Of a stretch of 64,000 nt of DNA, positions 33,578 to 42,730 are shown piece after piece. The position numbers were made by a program, and so were the translations under genes. Each line of letters opens with the position of its first letter. The first letter of the stretch is position 1. The notes beneath the pieces were generated by a model. It ran no database searches and was not told the DNA's origin. It saw only the letters and a program-made list of their open reading frames with translations. The stretch covers positions 1,579,501-1,643,500 of the forward strand of contig NZ_CP023317.1 in the NCBI RefSeq assembly GCF_009497655.1, given 5' to 3'. The stretch comes from Priestia megaterium (GTDB taxonomy: Bacteria; Bacillota; Bacilli; Bacillales; Bacillaceae_H).

Positions 33578-34753
33578 ATGTTGTTAACCTTAATCAAAAA
33601 CGCAGAAGTATATGCACCACAGCACTTAGGAAAAAAAGATATATTGCTTGCAGACAGCAAAATCATCCTTATAAAAGATTGTATTGATCATGTAAATACG
33701 TCCATTCCTATTGGTGTTGTAGATGCCGCTAATCACATTATAGCTCCAGGCTTCATTGACTCACATGTTCATATTATTGGCGGAGGAGGAGAAGGTGGAT
33801 ATAAAACACGCACTCCTGAACTAATGTTAACCGATGCAACGACTGCCGGTGTTACAACTATTGTAGGTGTACTTGGAACAGACGGTACAACAAGAAGAAT
33901 GGAAAACCTTCTGGCCAAAGCAAGAGGGTTAGAAGAAGAAGGGATCAGCTGCTTCATTCACACAGGTTCCTATCAAATACCGGTAAAAACGTTAACTAAT
34001 AGCATTGAAGAAGATCTTATTTTAATTGATAAAATTATCGGAGTAGGTGAAATTGCCATTTCCGACCACCGCTCTTCTGAACCGACATTTGAAGAACTGG
34101 TGAAGGTGGCTTCCGCTGCCCGCAATGGAGGGATTTTATCAGGGAAAGCCGGAATATTAGAGATTCACGTAGGAGACGGAGAACGAAAATTATCTTTATT
34201 GAATCAAATCGTAGATAAAACAGACCTGCCAATTCGTCAGTTTCACCCTACACATATTAATAGAAATGAAGAGCTGTTTAAAGAAGGAACTCAATTTGCA
34301 AAGCGAGGCGGCTACGTAGATTTTACGACTAGTACGATCCCTCACTTTTTAGAAGAAGGCGAAGTTAAGTGCAGCAAAGGGTTACGCATCATGCTGGAAG
34401 AGAAAGTGGCGATTGACAGCATTACGTTTTCATCCGATGGAAACGCGAGCCTGCCGTTTTTTGATGATAACGGAGATTATAAAGGTCTTCAAGTTGGAAA
34501 AGTGTCTTCTTTATTTCAAGAAGTACGAGATGCAGTATTAGAGGAATCAGTACCGTTAGAAACAGCTCTTCAAGTCATTACTTCTAATCCTGCCAAAGTA
34601 TTAAAACTGTCCAATAAAGGGCATATTCAACCCGGAAAAGATGCAGATTTAGTCCTTTTAGACAAAGAGACGCTAACAATTAAAACGGTTTTTGCTCAAG
34701 GTAAAGTAATGGTAAAAGACGGTGTCCCTGTTGTGAAAGGAACGTTTGAATAA
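33578..34753 (+). CDS. iadA: Isoaspartyl (beta-aspartyl) dipeptidase
   Basis: 391-residue binuclear zinc amidohydrolase of peptidase family M38. Metal motif DSHVHIIGGGGEGG, later ligands in the HPTHINR block and SSDGNASLP. It hydrolyses dipeptides with a beta-aspartyl bond, including beta-Asp-Arg, the product of cyanophycinase. CTAGGAGGAATAG provides the ribosome binding site. Lying between permease and cyanophycinase, it is expected to perform the second step, yielding Asp and Arg. Length agrees with E. coli IadA (390). Confidence 0.93.
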   Translation: MLLTLIKNAEVYAPQHLGKKDILLADSKIILIKDCIDHVNTSIPIGVVDAANHIIAPGFIDSHVHIIGGGGEGGYKTRTPELMLTDATTAGVTTIVGVLGTDGTTRRMENLLAKARGLEEEGISCFIHTGSYQIPVKTLTNSIEEDLILIDKIIGVGEIAISDHRSSEPTFEELVKVASAARNGGILSGKAGILEIHVGDGERKLSLLNQIVDKTDLPIRQFHPTHINRNEELFKEGTQFAKRGGYVDFTTSTIPHFLEEGEVKCSKGLRIMLEEKVAIDSITFSSDGNASLPFFDDNGDYKGLQVGKVSSLFQEVRDAVLEESVPLETALQVITSNPAKVLKLSNKGHIQPGKDADLVLLDKETLTIKTVFAQGKVMVKDGVPVVKGTFE

Positions 34754-34846
34754 CAGGTTTTAGATATCATTTATCAAAAGTATCGCGGAAAGGATACGAG
34801 CTAATTAGAGAAGGGTATTAAAATTTGCGTGGAAAGGATCTTTCAA

Positions 34847-37399
34847 ATGAAAAAGAAACTGGTTTCATGTCTCATCAGCTTTACATTACTTTCTTCGTTG
34901 AGTACACCCCTGCTTGCAAAAGCACAAGAAAATACTGAAGGCATTAAAGGCAGCCTTGTTATTGCAGGCGGAGGTGTAGGAACATCCAATCAAGATATAT
35001 ATGAAAAATTTCTCTTGCTTGCTGGGGGAAAAGAAAAAGCCAAGGTAGGGATTATTCCAGCTGCTAGCACAACGCTGCAGTCTTCTGAAAAGTTTAAGAA
35101 AGACCTCGTGAAATACGGAGTAAACTCAGATTCTATTCAAATTCTTCCCGTTTCCAATCACGATTTTTCTGACACACAAAAAGATGAATCGACTTGGAAG
35201 AATCAAGTGAACGACAAGAAGTTATCCCGTACGATTAAAGGACTAACGGCAGTTTGGTTTGTTGGAGGAGACCAAACAAAAATTGTGGATTCCCTTCGTC
35301 AAAATAATGGAAACGATTCTGAAGCGTTAAAAGCTATCTGGGATATATATCGTAAGGGAGCAGTTATCGGAGGTACAAGTGCAGGAGCTGCAATTATGAG
35401 TGACGTCATGATTACAGGAGGAGACAGTCTAGGAGCTTTAAAAGAAAGTATAGGAAACAAGGAAAATAAACATGTAAACGAAAACCAACACAATAAGAAA
35501 GAATACGAGCCTCTATCAGTTCAAAAAGGGTTGGGATTTTTCCAACACGGCATAATTGATCAGCATATGGATGAACGAGCACGACTTGGGCGACTTGCAG
35601 TAGCTGCGTATAATGCTGAACGCGACAAAGAAAAAAACTTTGCATACGGTGTAGACGAAGATACTGCTATGGTCGTTAACAATAAAGATCAAAAGGTTGA
35701 AGTCGTTGGAAGAAGCGGAGTAGCTGTATTAGATATGAGCCAAGCTAAGCTTATATCTAAGCAAAAAGTGCGTTCAGGCTTAGAGAACATAAAAGTCAGT
35801 TACTTATCTCCTGGAGATAAAATTAACTATCATTTAAAATCATTTGAATTTCCAAACGATAAAGTAGAAACGAAGGGGTTTGAATATTATTCCTTTAACG
35901 CACTGCCTGCTACGGGTGTTTTTACACCGTATGGAAGATTAAAGGCTTATTTATCATATTCTTTCGTTGATAATAAATCAATGAAATCTGCTAACAGCTA
36001 TGTTTATGACAGTAAAGGGTCTGGATACGAAATTGCTTTCCAAAAGGATAATGACACAAACGGCTACTGGCGGTATACTGATGGACAAAAAGATGATTAT
36101 TCCATTGTAAATGTAAGAATGGACATTACACCTAAAACCGTCAAATTTCAACCGGATAAAAAAACTAGTTTAACGTATAAAAAACCTACTTTTTCTTCAC
36201 CTGAAAGTCCTGTATACGACGAGATTAAAGGTAACCTCTTAATTGCAGGAGGAGCGCTTGGAAGCAGTAATTCAAGCGTGTATAGCAAGTTTATTACTCT
36301 TGCAGGAGGAAAGCAGGCCAAAATAGGGATTGTTCCTGCAGCGAGTACTAAGTTCGACTCCTCTAATCAGTTTAAAAGTGATTTAGTTAAATACGGAGTG
36401 AAGGCAGAAAATATAGAGATTTTACCTATTTCAAACCACGACTTTAAAGGAACTTCTGAAGATGAGTTGACTTGGAAAACAAATATGAACAGTGATAAAC
36501 TAGCGCAAAAAGTTAAAGGGCTAACAGGCATTTGGTTTGTAGGAGGAGATCAAACCTTGATTACGGGCTCGTTGCGGAATGAAAATGGTTCGGACTCAAA
36601 AGTTTTACAAGCCATATGGCATACGTATAAAAACGGGGCAGTACTTGGCGGTACGAGTGCCGGAGCGGCGATTATGAGTAATACTATGCTCGCTGGCGGA
36701 GATAGCTACGGAGCTCTTTCGTACGGATTTACAGACACATACGATGATATGACTCAGCAAGAAGGCGGTCCTGCTTATTTGGAAAAAGGCCTTGGTTTTT
36801 TTCAATACGGTCTGGTAGATCAGCATTTTGACAACAAAGCAAGACTGGGACGCCTTATTGCAACAGCATATGAAAAAGGAAATAAAAATCAGCTTTCTTA
36901 CGGCATCGATGAAGATACTGCTATGGTGGTAAACAATAAAGAAAAACAAATAGAAGTTGTTGGAAGAGGCGGTATTACGCTAGTTGACTTAGCAAAGGTA
37001 CAGGCAAATGACAAATTTCCGAGTGATTACAAAAATATTCTTATCTCTTGTATTACGCCAGGTGATAAAGTAAATATCACAACAAAAGAAATCGTCATAA
37101 ACCCAGCTAAAACATCTACTAGAAAAAATGAATACTACAGTGAAAAGGTTGGGCCAAACACGGGTCTTTTCTCTCCGCACGGTGTATTAAGGAAATTTTT
37201 AGCTTGCGATCTTATCGATAACGCTCAGAGCAAAGAAATAAAGAGCTATGCGTTTAACCAAGGCAAAGGTTTTGAGCTTACCTTCAGAAAAAGCCCTGAA
37301 AGCAATGGCTATTGGGCTTATACCGACGGTCAAAAAGACGATTACTCTATTGTGAAAGTAGCCTTAGATATCAAACCAATAAACGTAGACATTAAATGA
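34847..37399 (+). CDS. Secreted tandem-domain cyanophycinase (two S51 domains fused)
   Basis: 850 residues with signal peptide (about 1-26, ending LAKAQ). Two homologous peptidase S51 halves: residues about 34-440 and 457-850. Each keeps the full catalytic set: GGTSAGA Ser178 and Ser604, DQH His240 and His660, DEDTAMVV Glu271 and Glu688 (the Ser/His/Glu triad of Synechocystis CphB). Each half ends with the same extra module (YWxYTDGQKDDYSIV). Cyanophycinase releases beta-Asp-Arg from cyanophycin. GTG at 34829 is less likely than ATG 34847 behind AAAGGA. Third gene of the sigma54 operon. Other bacterial cyanophycinases are single-domain or use the domain as a dimer. Confidence 0.92.
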   Translation: MKKKLVSCLISFTLLSSLSTPLLAKAQENTEGIKGSLVIAGGGVGTSNQDIYEKFLLLAGGKEKAKVGIIPAASTTLQSSEKFKKDLVKYGVNSDSIQILPVSNHDFSDTQKDESTWKNQVNDKKLSRTIKGLTAVWFVGGDQTKIVDSLRQNNGNDSEALKAIWDIYRKGAVIGGTSAGAAIMSDVMITGGDSLGALKESIGNKENKHVNENQHNKKEYEPLSVQKGLGFFQHGIIDQHMDERARLGRLAVAAYNAERDKEKNFAYGVDEDTAMVVNNKDQKVEVVGRSGVAVLDMSQAKLISKQKVRSGLENIKVSYLSPGDKINYHLKSFEFPNDKVETKGFEYYSFNALPATGVFTPYGRLKAYLSYSFVDNKSMKSANSYVYDSKGSGYEIAFQKDNDTNGYWRYTDGQKDDYSIVNVRMDITPKTVKFQPDKKTSLTYKKPTFSSPESPVYDEIKGNLLIAGGALGSSNSSVYSKFITLAGGKQAKIGIVPAASTKFDSSNQFKSDLVKYGVKAENIEILPISNHDFKGTSEDELTWKTNMNSDKLAQKVKGLTGIWFVGGDQTLITGSLRNENGSDSKVLQAIWHTYKNGAVLGGTSAGAAIMSNTMLAGGDSYGALSYGFTDTYDDMTQQEGGPAYLEKGLGFFQYGLVDQHFDNKARLGRLIATAYEKGNKNQLSYGIDEDTAMVVNNKEKQIEVVGRGGITLVDLAKVQANDKFPSDYKNILISCITPGDKVNITTKEIVINPAKTSTRKNEYYSEKVGPNTGLFSPHGVLRKFLACDLIDNAQSKEIKSYAFNQGKGFELTFRKSPESNGYWAYTDGQKDDYSIVKVALDIKPINVDIK

Positions 37400-37440
37400 G
37401 AAAAAAGTAATTCAATGCATCTAGCACTTTAGCATATCGT

Positions 37441-37472
37441 GCCTCCACCCATTAAAGTGGAGGCGCTTTTTT
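37441..37472 (+). terminator. Terminator of the cyanophycin operon
   Basis: GCCTCCAC / GTGGAGGC hairpin followed by GC and six T residues. Confidence 0.85.
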
Positions 37473-37611
37473 CTACTTATTTTTATTTACAAAAGGGACA
37501 AACGTCCGCTAGATGAAATGCACAGCAAAGTATAAAATGATAGGTATAGTATTCCAAGACTAATCTCTGAAGGCAAGTCAAGTTAAAGGCCTGTAGAAAG
37601 GTGTCCATACG

Positions 37612-39657
37612 ATGAAAAAGAAATTAGTTTTAATAACAGGAAGCAAGCAAACTAGAATCATTTTACACAATCAATTAAAAGAGTTGCTAGGCGATTATAT
37701 TTTTATTGAATGCTTTGCAATTGATGAAGAATTACCAAGAAAAATTGATGGAGATGTTGTTCTTTATTCATCAGAGAGTATATATCATGAAATGAAGAAC
37801 AGATTAGACGTTCAGCATGCACATGAAATTGTAGGAAATAGAACAATTCATCATAAGCATATAAATGAATTACTGAAAATCCCTGCCCATACAAAAGTAT
37901 TAATTGTAAATGATGACGATAAAGAAACTCTTAAATTAATAGAATCTCTTTATCAAGTAGGCATTAATCATGTTCAGTTTATCCCTTTTAAAAAGCAAAA
38001 GACCTATTACGAAGGTGTTGAAATTGCAGTTTCTCCAGGTGAGGTTCACTTGTGTCCCCCATACGTAAAGCATGTAATTGATATAGGCGTTAGACTTTTT
38101 GACATGGCGACCATTTTTGAACTTATAAAATCATTCGGTTTTAATCAGTCTAATCATTCAATTATTTGGGATCGCTATTTGCGAAACATCATTGTGCTGC
38201 AAAAAAAACTAATAGAAGCAGAAGGGAAAATGAAAGAACTTCACCTTCATGTAAAGAGTATTGTAAACGTAGTAGAAGATGGTATTCTTGCCGTGGATTT
38301 TAATAGAAAAATTACGTTATTCAATAAAAGGTTAGAATCACTGTTCCAGCTAGCTTCTTCCGATGCTATAGATCATGAGATTCAAAGCGTAATTTCTAAC
38401 AAAGGCCTTGTGGAGTTTATTATATCGTCCGATGAGAAAAGTCAGTACTTTAACATAAATGGGTACGAAATGGTTATCTATAAGTCGATGATTGAGAAAA
38501 GCAATACTACTGTAGCAACGTTTAAAAGTGTTAATCAAGCTGTTGAAATAGAAGGAAAAGCGCAGTCAGAACTTAGAAAAAACGGATTTTCTGCTAAGTA
38601 TAACTATCAAGATATTATAGGAGAACACCCAGCTTTGCTTAAAACGATTGAAATTTCCCGGAAAATGGCTGCCACTGAGTATCCTATTTTGATTCAAGGA
38701 GAAACCGGTACAGGAAAAGAGCTGTTTGCTCAGGCTATCCACAATCATTCTACACGTAAAAATGGACCGTTTCTTGCCGTAAATTGCAGTGCCATGACCG
38801 ATACATTACTAGAAAGTGAGCTGTTTGGGTACGAAGAAGCCAGCTTTACAGGAGCGCAGAAAGGCGGCAAAAAAGGGCTGTTTGAGAGCGCTGATAAAGG
38901 TACAATCTTTCTAGATGAAATTGGTGATATCAGCCCGCGTTTACAAACTCAGCTTTTAAGGGTGCTTCAAGAAAAAGAAATTAGGCGGGTAGGAGGTACA
39001 AGAGTCATTCCGATTAATGTAAGAATCATAGCAGCCACTCACAATAATTTACTACATAAAATGAAAGAAGGTCTGTTTCGAGAAGATCTGTACTATCGTT
39101 TACATGTATTATCTTTAACGATTCCTCCTTTAAGATATAGAAGAACCGATATTCCTTTACTGATTCATCATTTTATGTCCAAATCGAAAACGTGGACGCA
39201 TATCCATCCAGAAGCGATGAAGCTGCTTATCGAACATGAATGGTTAGGAAATATAAGAGAATTAAAAGGCGTAATTGAGTATTTACTTACCGTCTGCGAT
39301 GACAACGAAGTGAAAGCAAAAGACGTAGAGTATAGGCTTAGTAGTCAAAAAGAAGATCATTCTTTGTATGAAGTTGAAAATGAATCGGTTGACTTAATCG
39401 AACTTCAAGAAAATCGTGCCCTGTTAGAAACGATAAAACAGTGTAATGATACAGGAAAAGCAGCAAGCAGAAAGTGGATTACGCAGCATTTAAAAGGCTT
39501 TACTCTTACAGAACAGCAGGTGAGAAATCGTTTGGATCTACTAGAAGAAAAAGAGTATATTATAAAACGCAGAGGCAGAGCAGGAACAAAAATAACAGAA
39601 AAAGGACTGCATTATCTATATCATTTAAAAACAAAACAGCATTTAATCAATCCTTGA
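37612..39657 (+). CDS. Sigma54-dependent activator, likely regulator of the cyanophycin genes
   Basis: 681-residue enhancer-binding protein. Order: N-terminal sensory region (about 1-190, PrpR-N-like receiver of small ligands); PAS (about 205-320, VEDGILAVDFNRKI); AAA+ domain with Walker A GETGTGKE (363-370), sigma54 loop ASFTGA (410-415, consensus GAFTGA) and Walker B FLDEIGD; C-terminal winged helix-turn-helix (about 600-681) instead of the usual Fis type. AAAGGTG precedes the ATG. It lies between two S51 transcription units that both have -24/-12 promoters, so it is inferred to activate both. Ligand might be beta-Asp-Arg or arginine. Confidence 0.88.
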   Translation: MKKKLVLITGSKQTRIILHNQLKELLGDYIFIECFAIDEELPRKIDGDVVLYSSESIYHEMKNRLDVQHAHEIVGNRTIHHKHINELLKIPAHTKVLIVNDDDKETLKLIESLYQVGINHVQFIPFKKQKTYYEGVEIAVSPGEVHLCPPYVKHVIDIGVRLFDMATIFELIKSFGFNQSNHSIIWDRYLRNIIVLQKKLIEAEGKMKELHLHVKSIVNVVEDGILAVDFNRKITLFNKRLESLFQLASSDAIDHEIQSVISNKGLVEFIISSDEKSQYFNINGYEMVIYKSMIEKSNTTVATFKSVNQAVEIEGKAQSELRKNGFSAKYNYQDIIGEHPALLKTIEISRKMAATEYPILIQGETGTGKELFAQAIHNHSTRKNGPFLAVNCSAMTDTLLESELFGYEEASFTGAQKGGKKGLFESADKGTIFLDEIGDISPRLQTQLLRVLQEKEIRRVGGTRVIPINVRIIAATHNNLLHKMKEGLFREDLYYRLHVLSLTIPPLRYRRTDIPLLIHHFMSKSKTWTHIHPEAMKLLIEHEWLGNIRELKGVIEYLLTVCDDNEVKAKDVEYRLSSQKEDHSLYEVENESVDLIELQENRALLETIKQCNDTGKAASRKWITQHLKGFTLTEQQVRNRLDLLEEKEYIIKRRGRAGTKITEKGLHYLYHLKTKQHLINP

Positions 39658-39668
39658 TGTGCGTAAGG

Positions 39669-39698
39669 AAGGGAAACTTTACTGATCAAGCTTCCCTT
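39669..39698. terminator. Terminator between convergent genes
   Basis: AAGGGAA...CTT / AAG...TTCCCTT hairpin followed by T-rich sequence, between the activator and the convergent cyanophycinase. Confidence 0.7.
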
Positions 39699-39716
39699 TT
39701 CTTATTCATTTACCGT

Positions 39717-40793
39717 TTACGGCTGATTTCCGCCGTAAACTTTTCCTGTAGAAGAAGTAATAACACCGCTGTTTACGTTTAAAGTATAAGCTAATCCTCC
39801 AGAACCTGTCCAAGTGGAAAGATTAAAAGTGCTGCCATTAAATAATTTATAGATAGAAATATTATTAAACGTCAGCGGCTGGCCGCTTGCACAAGTGGTA
39901 GGAGCCATATTCGTTTTAGCTAGATAAACAGCTGCATTTGTAGAGCCCCGCTGTGTTACGACCTTAGCTGAACCATCTTTTTCTACCAACAGTGCTGACT
40001 GTTCATTAACAGCAATCCCTTTTGCGCTTGTTCCAGTTTCTTCTCCATCTTTAATATTACGTGCAAGAAAGGTTAAAAAGCGTCCCATTCTATCTCGTTG
40101 TTCAAAATGGGTGTCTGTTTGAATGTTGTTGTTATGAGGTGTTTGAATCAAATAATCTGTAAAGGAAATAAGAGAACTATAAGGATTGTTTAGCGCTGTT
40201 TTAGAATCTAAAGTTGTAGAGCCTGCTGAGATAGAGTCGTAAATGTGATCCCCTTGAATCATAGTACCAGCACTTGTTCCTCCAAAAGGAATGCCTTGAT
40301 TAATACGATTATTTAATGCTGTAAGAGCGGGAGACCCTTCTAAAAAATCTACATAATCAGCTTGATTGCCTCCAGCAAAAAAGATGCCTTCTGCTTTGTT
40401 AATCTTATCTATTAAAGAAGAGTCTGAACCTGCTCTTATTAAATCATCGACGACAATTGTGCTAACAGAGTTAAGAGGCTTACCTATGCTTTTTGCTAGG
40501 TCGTAGATATAAGAGTTATAGGCATCAGTACCCGTCGCTCTTATAACTAAGAAATCTCCGCCGTTTGCCTTTTGAATCATCCATTTGAACGCTTCATCTA
40601 CATCGATGCTTCCACCCATATAGACTTGTCCAAAGCTTGTACTAGTCGCTTTGTCTGCAGTACTTCCGACTTGATAAAGTGTATAAGGTGCAGATGCAGC
40701 AGAAGCTGAAATGGGCAGTAAAAGAGATGCTGCGAGAACAGCACCAGTAATGACCTGCTTTTTAATACTTTTCTTGCGTTTAACTTTTTTCAT
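39717..40793 (-). CDS. Secreted cyanophycinase, single S51 domain
   Basis: 358 residues with a clear signal peptide (basic start KKVKRKKSIKK, hydrophobic core, SASAAS cleavage near 33). Triad by motif: Ser174 in GGTSAGT, His229 in DTHFEQRDRMGRF, Glu264 in AVNEQSALLV. It belongs to the extracellular cyanophycinase type (CphE-like), clearly diverged from the tandem protein. The ATG at 40793 has a perfect AAAGGAGGAG; the frame upstream is non-coding. Own sigma54 promoter. B. megaterium strain BAC19 has been reported to degrade cyanophycin extracellularly, which fits. Confidence 0.9.
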   Translation of the reverse strand: MKKVKRKKSIKKQVITGAVLAASLLLPISASAASAPYTLYQVGSTADKATSTSFGQVYMGGSIDVDEAFKWMIQKANGGDFLVIRATGTDAYNSYIYDLAKSIGKPLNSVSTIVVDDLIRAGSDSSLIDKINKAEGIFFAGGNQADYVDFLEGSPALTALNNRINQGIPFGGTSAGTMIQGDHIYDSISAGSTTLDSKTALNNPYSSLISFTDYLIQTPHNNNIQTDTHFEQRDRMGRFLTFLARNIKDGEETGTSAKGIAVNEQSALLVEKDGSAKVVTQRGSTNAAVYLAKTNMAPTTCASGQPLTFNNISIYKLFNGSTFNLSTWTGSGGLAYTLNVNSGVITSSTGKVYGGNQP

Positions 40794-40832
40794 AAAGTTC
40801 TCCTCCTTTAGTAAGTGTTCATAGATGAACAT

Positions 40833-40848
40833 GCAAGTTTTATACCAA
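40833..40848 (-). promoter_or_regulatory. Sigma54 (-24/-12) promoter of the single-domain cyanophycinase
   Basis: Minus strand TTGGTATAAAACTTGCAT (40848 to 40831) has GG and GC at the invariant positions with exact spacing, 40 bp before the start codon. The -24 box TGGTAT deviates from TGGCAC. Confidence 0.7.
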
Positions 40849-41217
40849 CTTATTAAACAGCTGAAAAGCTGTGAAAAAAGAGGTCTTTTGAAAAAAACAC
40901 GGGTGATATAGGTTCTTTATGGGTTCTTATTAAATTGCTTTATAACCAAAAATGACAAGAAGAACTCTAACTTGGATGCCTAATAGTGAAAGGGAAATAG
41001 TAAAGGATATATTTTAAAAGTCCATACCTCATTGAAAAATAACCTTTAAAAACTTAAAATTATAATAGAAAGGAAAAACAAGGATAAAAAGAAGAGCTGT
41101 CCGCAATAGCGACCTATTTATCAAACAGACCTTCATTCTATCAATATCTTCATCTCTTAAACGTTTTCCACCAGCATTTCTACGCAGAAAAAATTATACA
41201 TGAGAGGATCTATCAAA
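40849..41217. other. Divergent intergenic region
   Basis: AT-rich, no ORF. Contains the direct repeat GGTTCTTTAT / GGTTCTTAT (40911 and 40922) inside a GGGTT...AACC dyad (40921-40947) about 110 bp upstream of the minus-strand sigma54 promoter, plus CAGCTGAAAAGCTG near 40860. No clear promoter for the MFS gene was found. Confidence 0.4.
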
Positions 41218-42486
41218 ATGAACAAGCAGGAAAGTAGTTATAGATGGGTGGTTTTTGGAACCGCTTTATTAGCGTATTATTTGATTGTCAGTCAACGAAC
41301 AGCCCCTGGACTTATTACCGAGCAGTTAATGAAAGATTTTCACGTTTCAGCATCCGTTATAGGATTGATGACGAGTATACAATTTTTAGCCTATGCAGGC
41401 CTTCAGATTCCTGTTGGTTTACTTTCTGACCGGTACGGTCCAAATCGATTTCTTATCATCGGATCGCTTTTAACCGGAATAGGAAGCCTTATCTACAGCA
41501 CATCTCCCAACGAATATGTGTTAATTTTCTCTCGTTTGCTAGTCGGTACCGGAGACTCCATGATTTTTGTCAATTTAGTGTTAATTTTAAGTCAGTGGTT
41601 CAAGGGAAATGAGTTTGTAAAGCTGTTAGGTTTAATTGGGCTGGTAGGAAGTGTAGGTTCATTATCAGCTACTGTACCTTTATCTATGTGGATTTCACTT
41701 TCAGGCTGGAGAGTTCCTTTTCTTAGTATAGGTCTAGTTTTAATCGCGGTATCTTATTTGCTTTATGTCGTTTTAGTCGTAAAACCTAAACGATTATTTG
41801 TAGATGATGCTAAAGCAAATAAAGCCTCTGTTAAGACTCAAGAAAGCGTATGGGCGATCCTAAAAAGGGTAATGACGACTCGTCAAGCATGGGCAACATT
41901 TCTTTGTCATTTTGGTGTAGTAGGTACATATGTAGGTTTTATTGGCTCTTGGGGAGTTCCTTATGGCATGAATGTGTTTCATTTATCTCGCGCTGATGCA
42001 AGTCAGCTTATTATGTATGGTTTGTTTGGCGCTATGATTGGCGGACCTTTAATTAGCTGGATATCAAGCAGGTTAAACTCCATTAAAAAAATCTATTCAC
42101 TCGTCCATCTTATTGTGGTGCTTAGCTGGACAGGATTATTATTAACGGGAGTGAAACCTTCATTCATGCTAGTCGTTATTTTACTTTTTATCATCGGATT
42201 TGGAAACGGCGCAAGCGCTTTGACATTTGCCGTAGTACGCCAATCTTTTTCAGTAAAAGAAGTAGGAGTTGTATCAGGTTTTGCTAATATGGGAGGCTTT
42301 TTAAGCGCCGTATTATTGCCTAGTATTTTCGGAAATGTCCTTGATTTATTCCCTGAACGCTCGCTGCACGTGGGCTATCATTATGCTTTTATGATTCCCA
42401 TTTTGTTTTCAATGATGGGGTTGTTAGGTGTCTTACTAATTAAAGAAAAAGGAAAAAAGGAGCAGAAGGTGCTGCATGCTTCTTAA
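41218..42486 (+). CDS. MFS transporter
   Basis: 422-residue, 12-helix major facilitator. MFS loop motif GLLSDRYGPNR after helix 2; the first helix is VVFGTALLAYYLIVSQRTAPG, a pattern of anion/organic-acid or nitrate/oxalate-like MFS carriers. ATG at 41218 with GAGAGGA nine bases upstream. It is divergent from the single-domain cyanophycinase, but no link to it is visible apart from position. Substrate unknown. Confidence 0.8.
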   Translation: MNKQESSYRWVVFGTALLAYYLIVSQRTAPGLITEQLMKDFHVSASVIGLMTSIQFLAYAGLQIPVGLLSDRYGPNRFLIIGSLLTGIGSLIYSTSPNEYVLIFSRLLVGTGDSMIFVNLVLILSQWFKGNEFVKLLGLIGLVGSVGSLSATVPLSMWISLSGWRVPFLSIGLVLIAVSYLLYVVLVVKPKRLFVDDAKANKASVKTQESVWAILKRVMTTRQAWATFLCHFGVVGTYVGFIGSWGVPYGMNVFHLSRADASQLIMYGLFGAMIGGPLISWISSRLNSIKKIYSLVHLIVVLSWTGLLLTGVKPSFMLVVILLFIIGFGNGASALTFAVVRQSFSVKEVGVVSGFANMGGFLSAVLLPSIFGNVLDLFPERSLHVGYHYAFMIPILFSMMGLLGVLLIKEKGKKEQKVLHAS

Positions 42487-42568
42487 TTCACAATGACTGT
42501 CGCATTTACAGTGCAGAAAAATTCGTATATTTATTATAAGATTCATTTTTATACTTTCAAGCAGCCAG

Positions 42569-42602
42569 AAGATAATCGCTTTTATAAGTGGTTATCTTTT
42601 TT
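42569..42602. terminator. Terminator behind the MFS gene
   Basis: AAGATAA / TTATCTT outer stem with inner CGCTT/AGTG pairing, then a T-run. Confidence 0.6.
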
Positions 42603-42730
42603 AGTCTACCCCATTTCTTCAGAGTCATATAAAGCTATACTTCTAAAAACAATAGTATAACTGAGCATTCTACTCCAAATAGATTTTACTCATATCAATA
42701 ATACAAAATTTTTTATAAGACAGCACGCTA

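Noticed and set aside
41032-41066. TTGAAA and TATAAT as MFS promoter
   Set aside because: The spacing is 23 bp, too long for a sigma A promoter.
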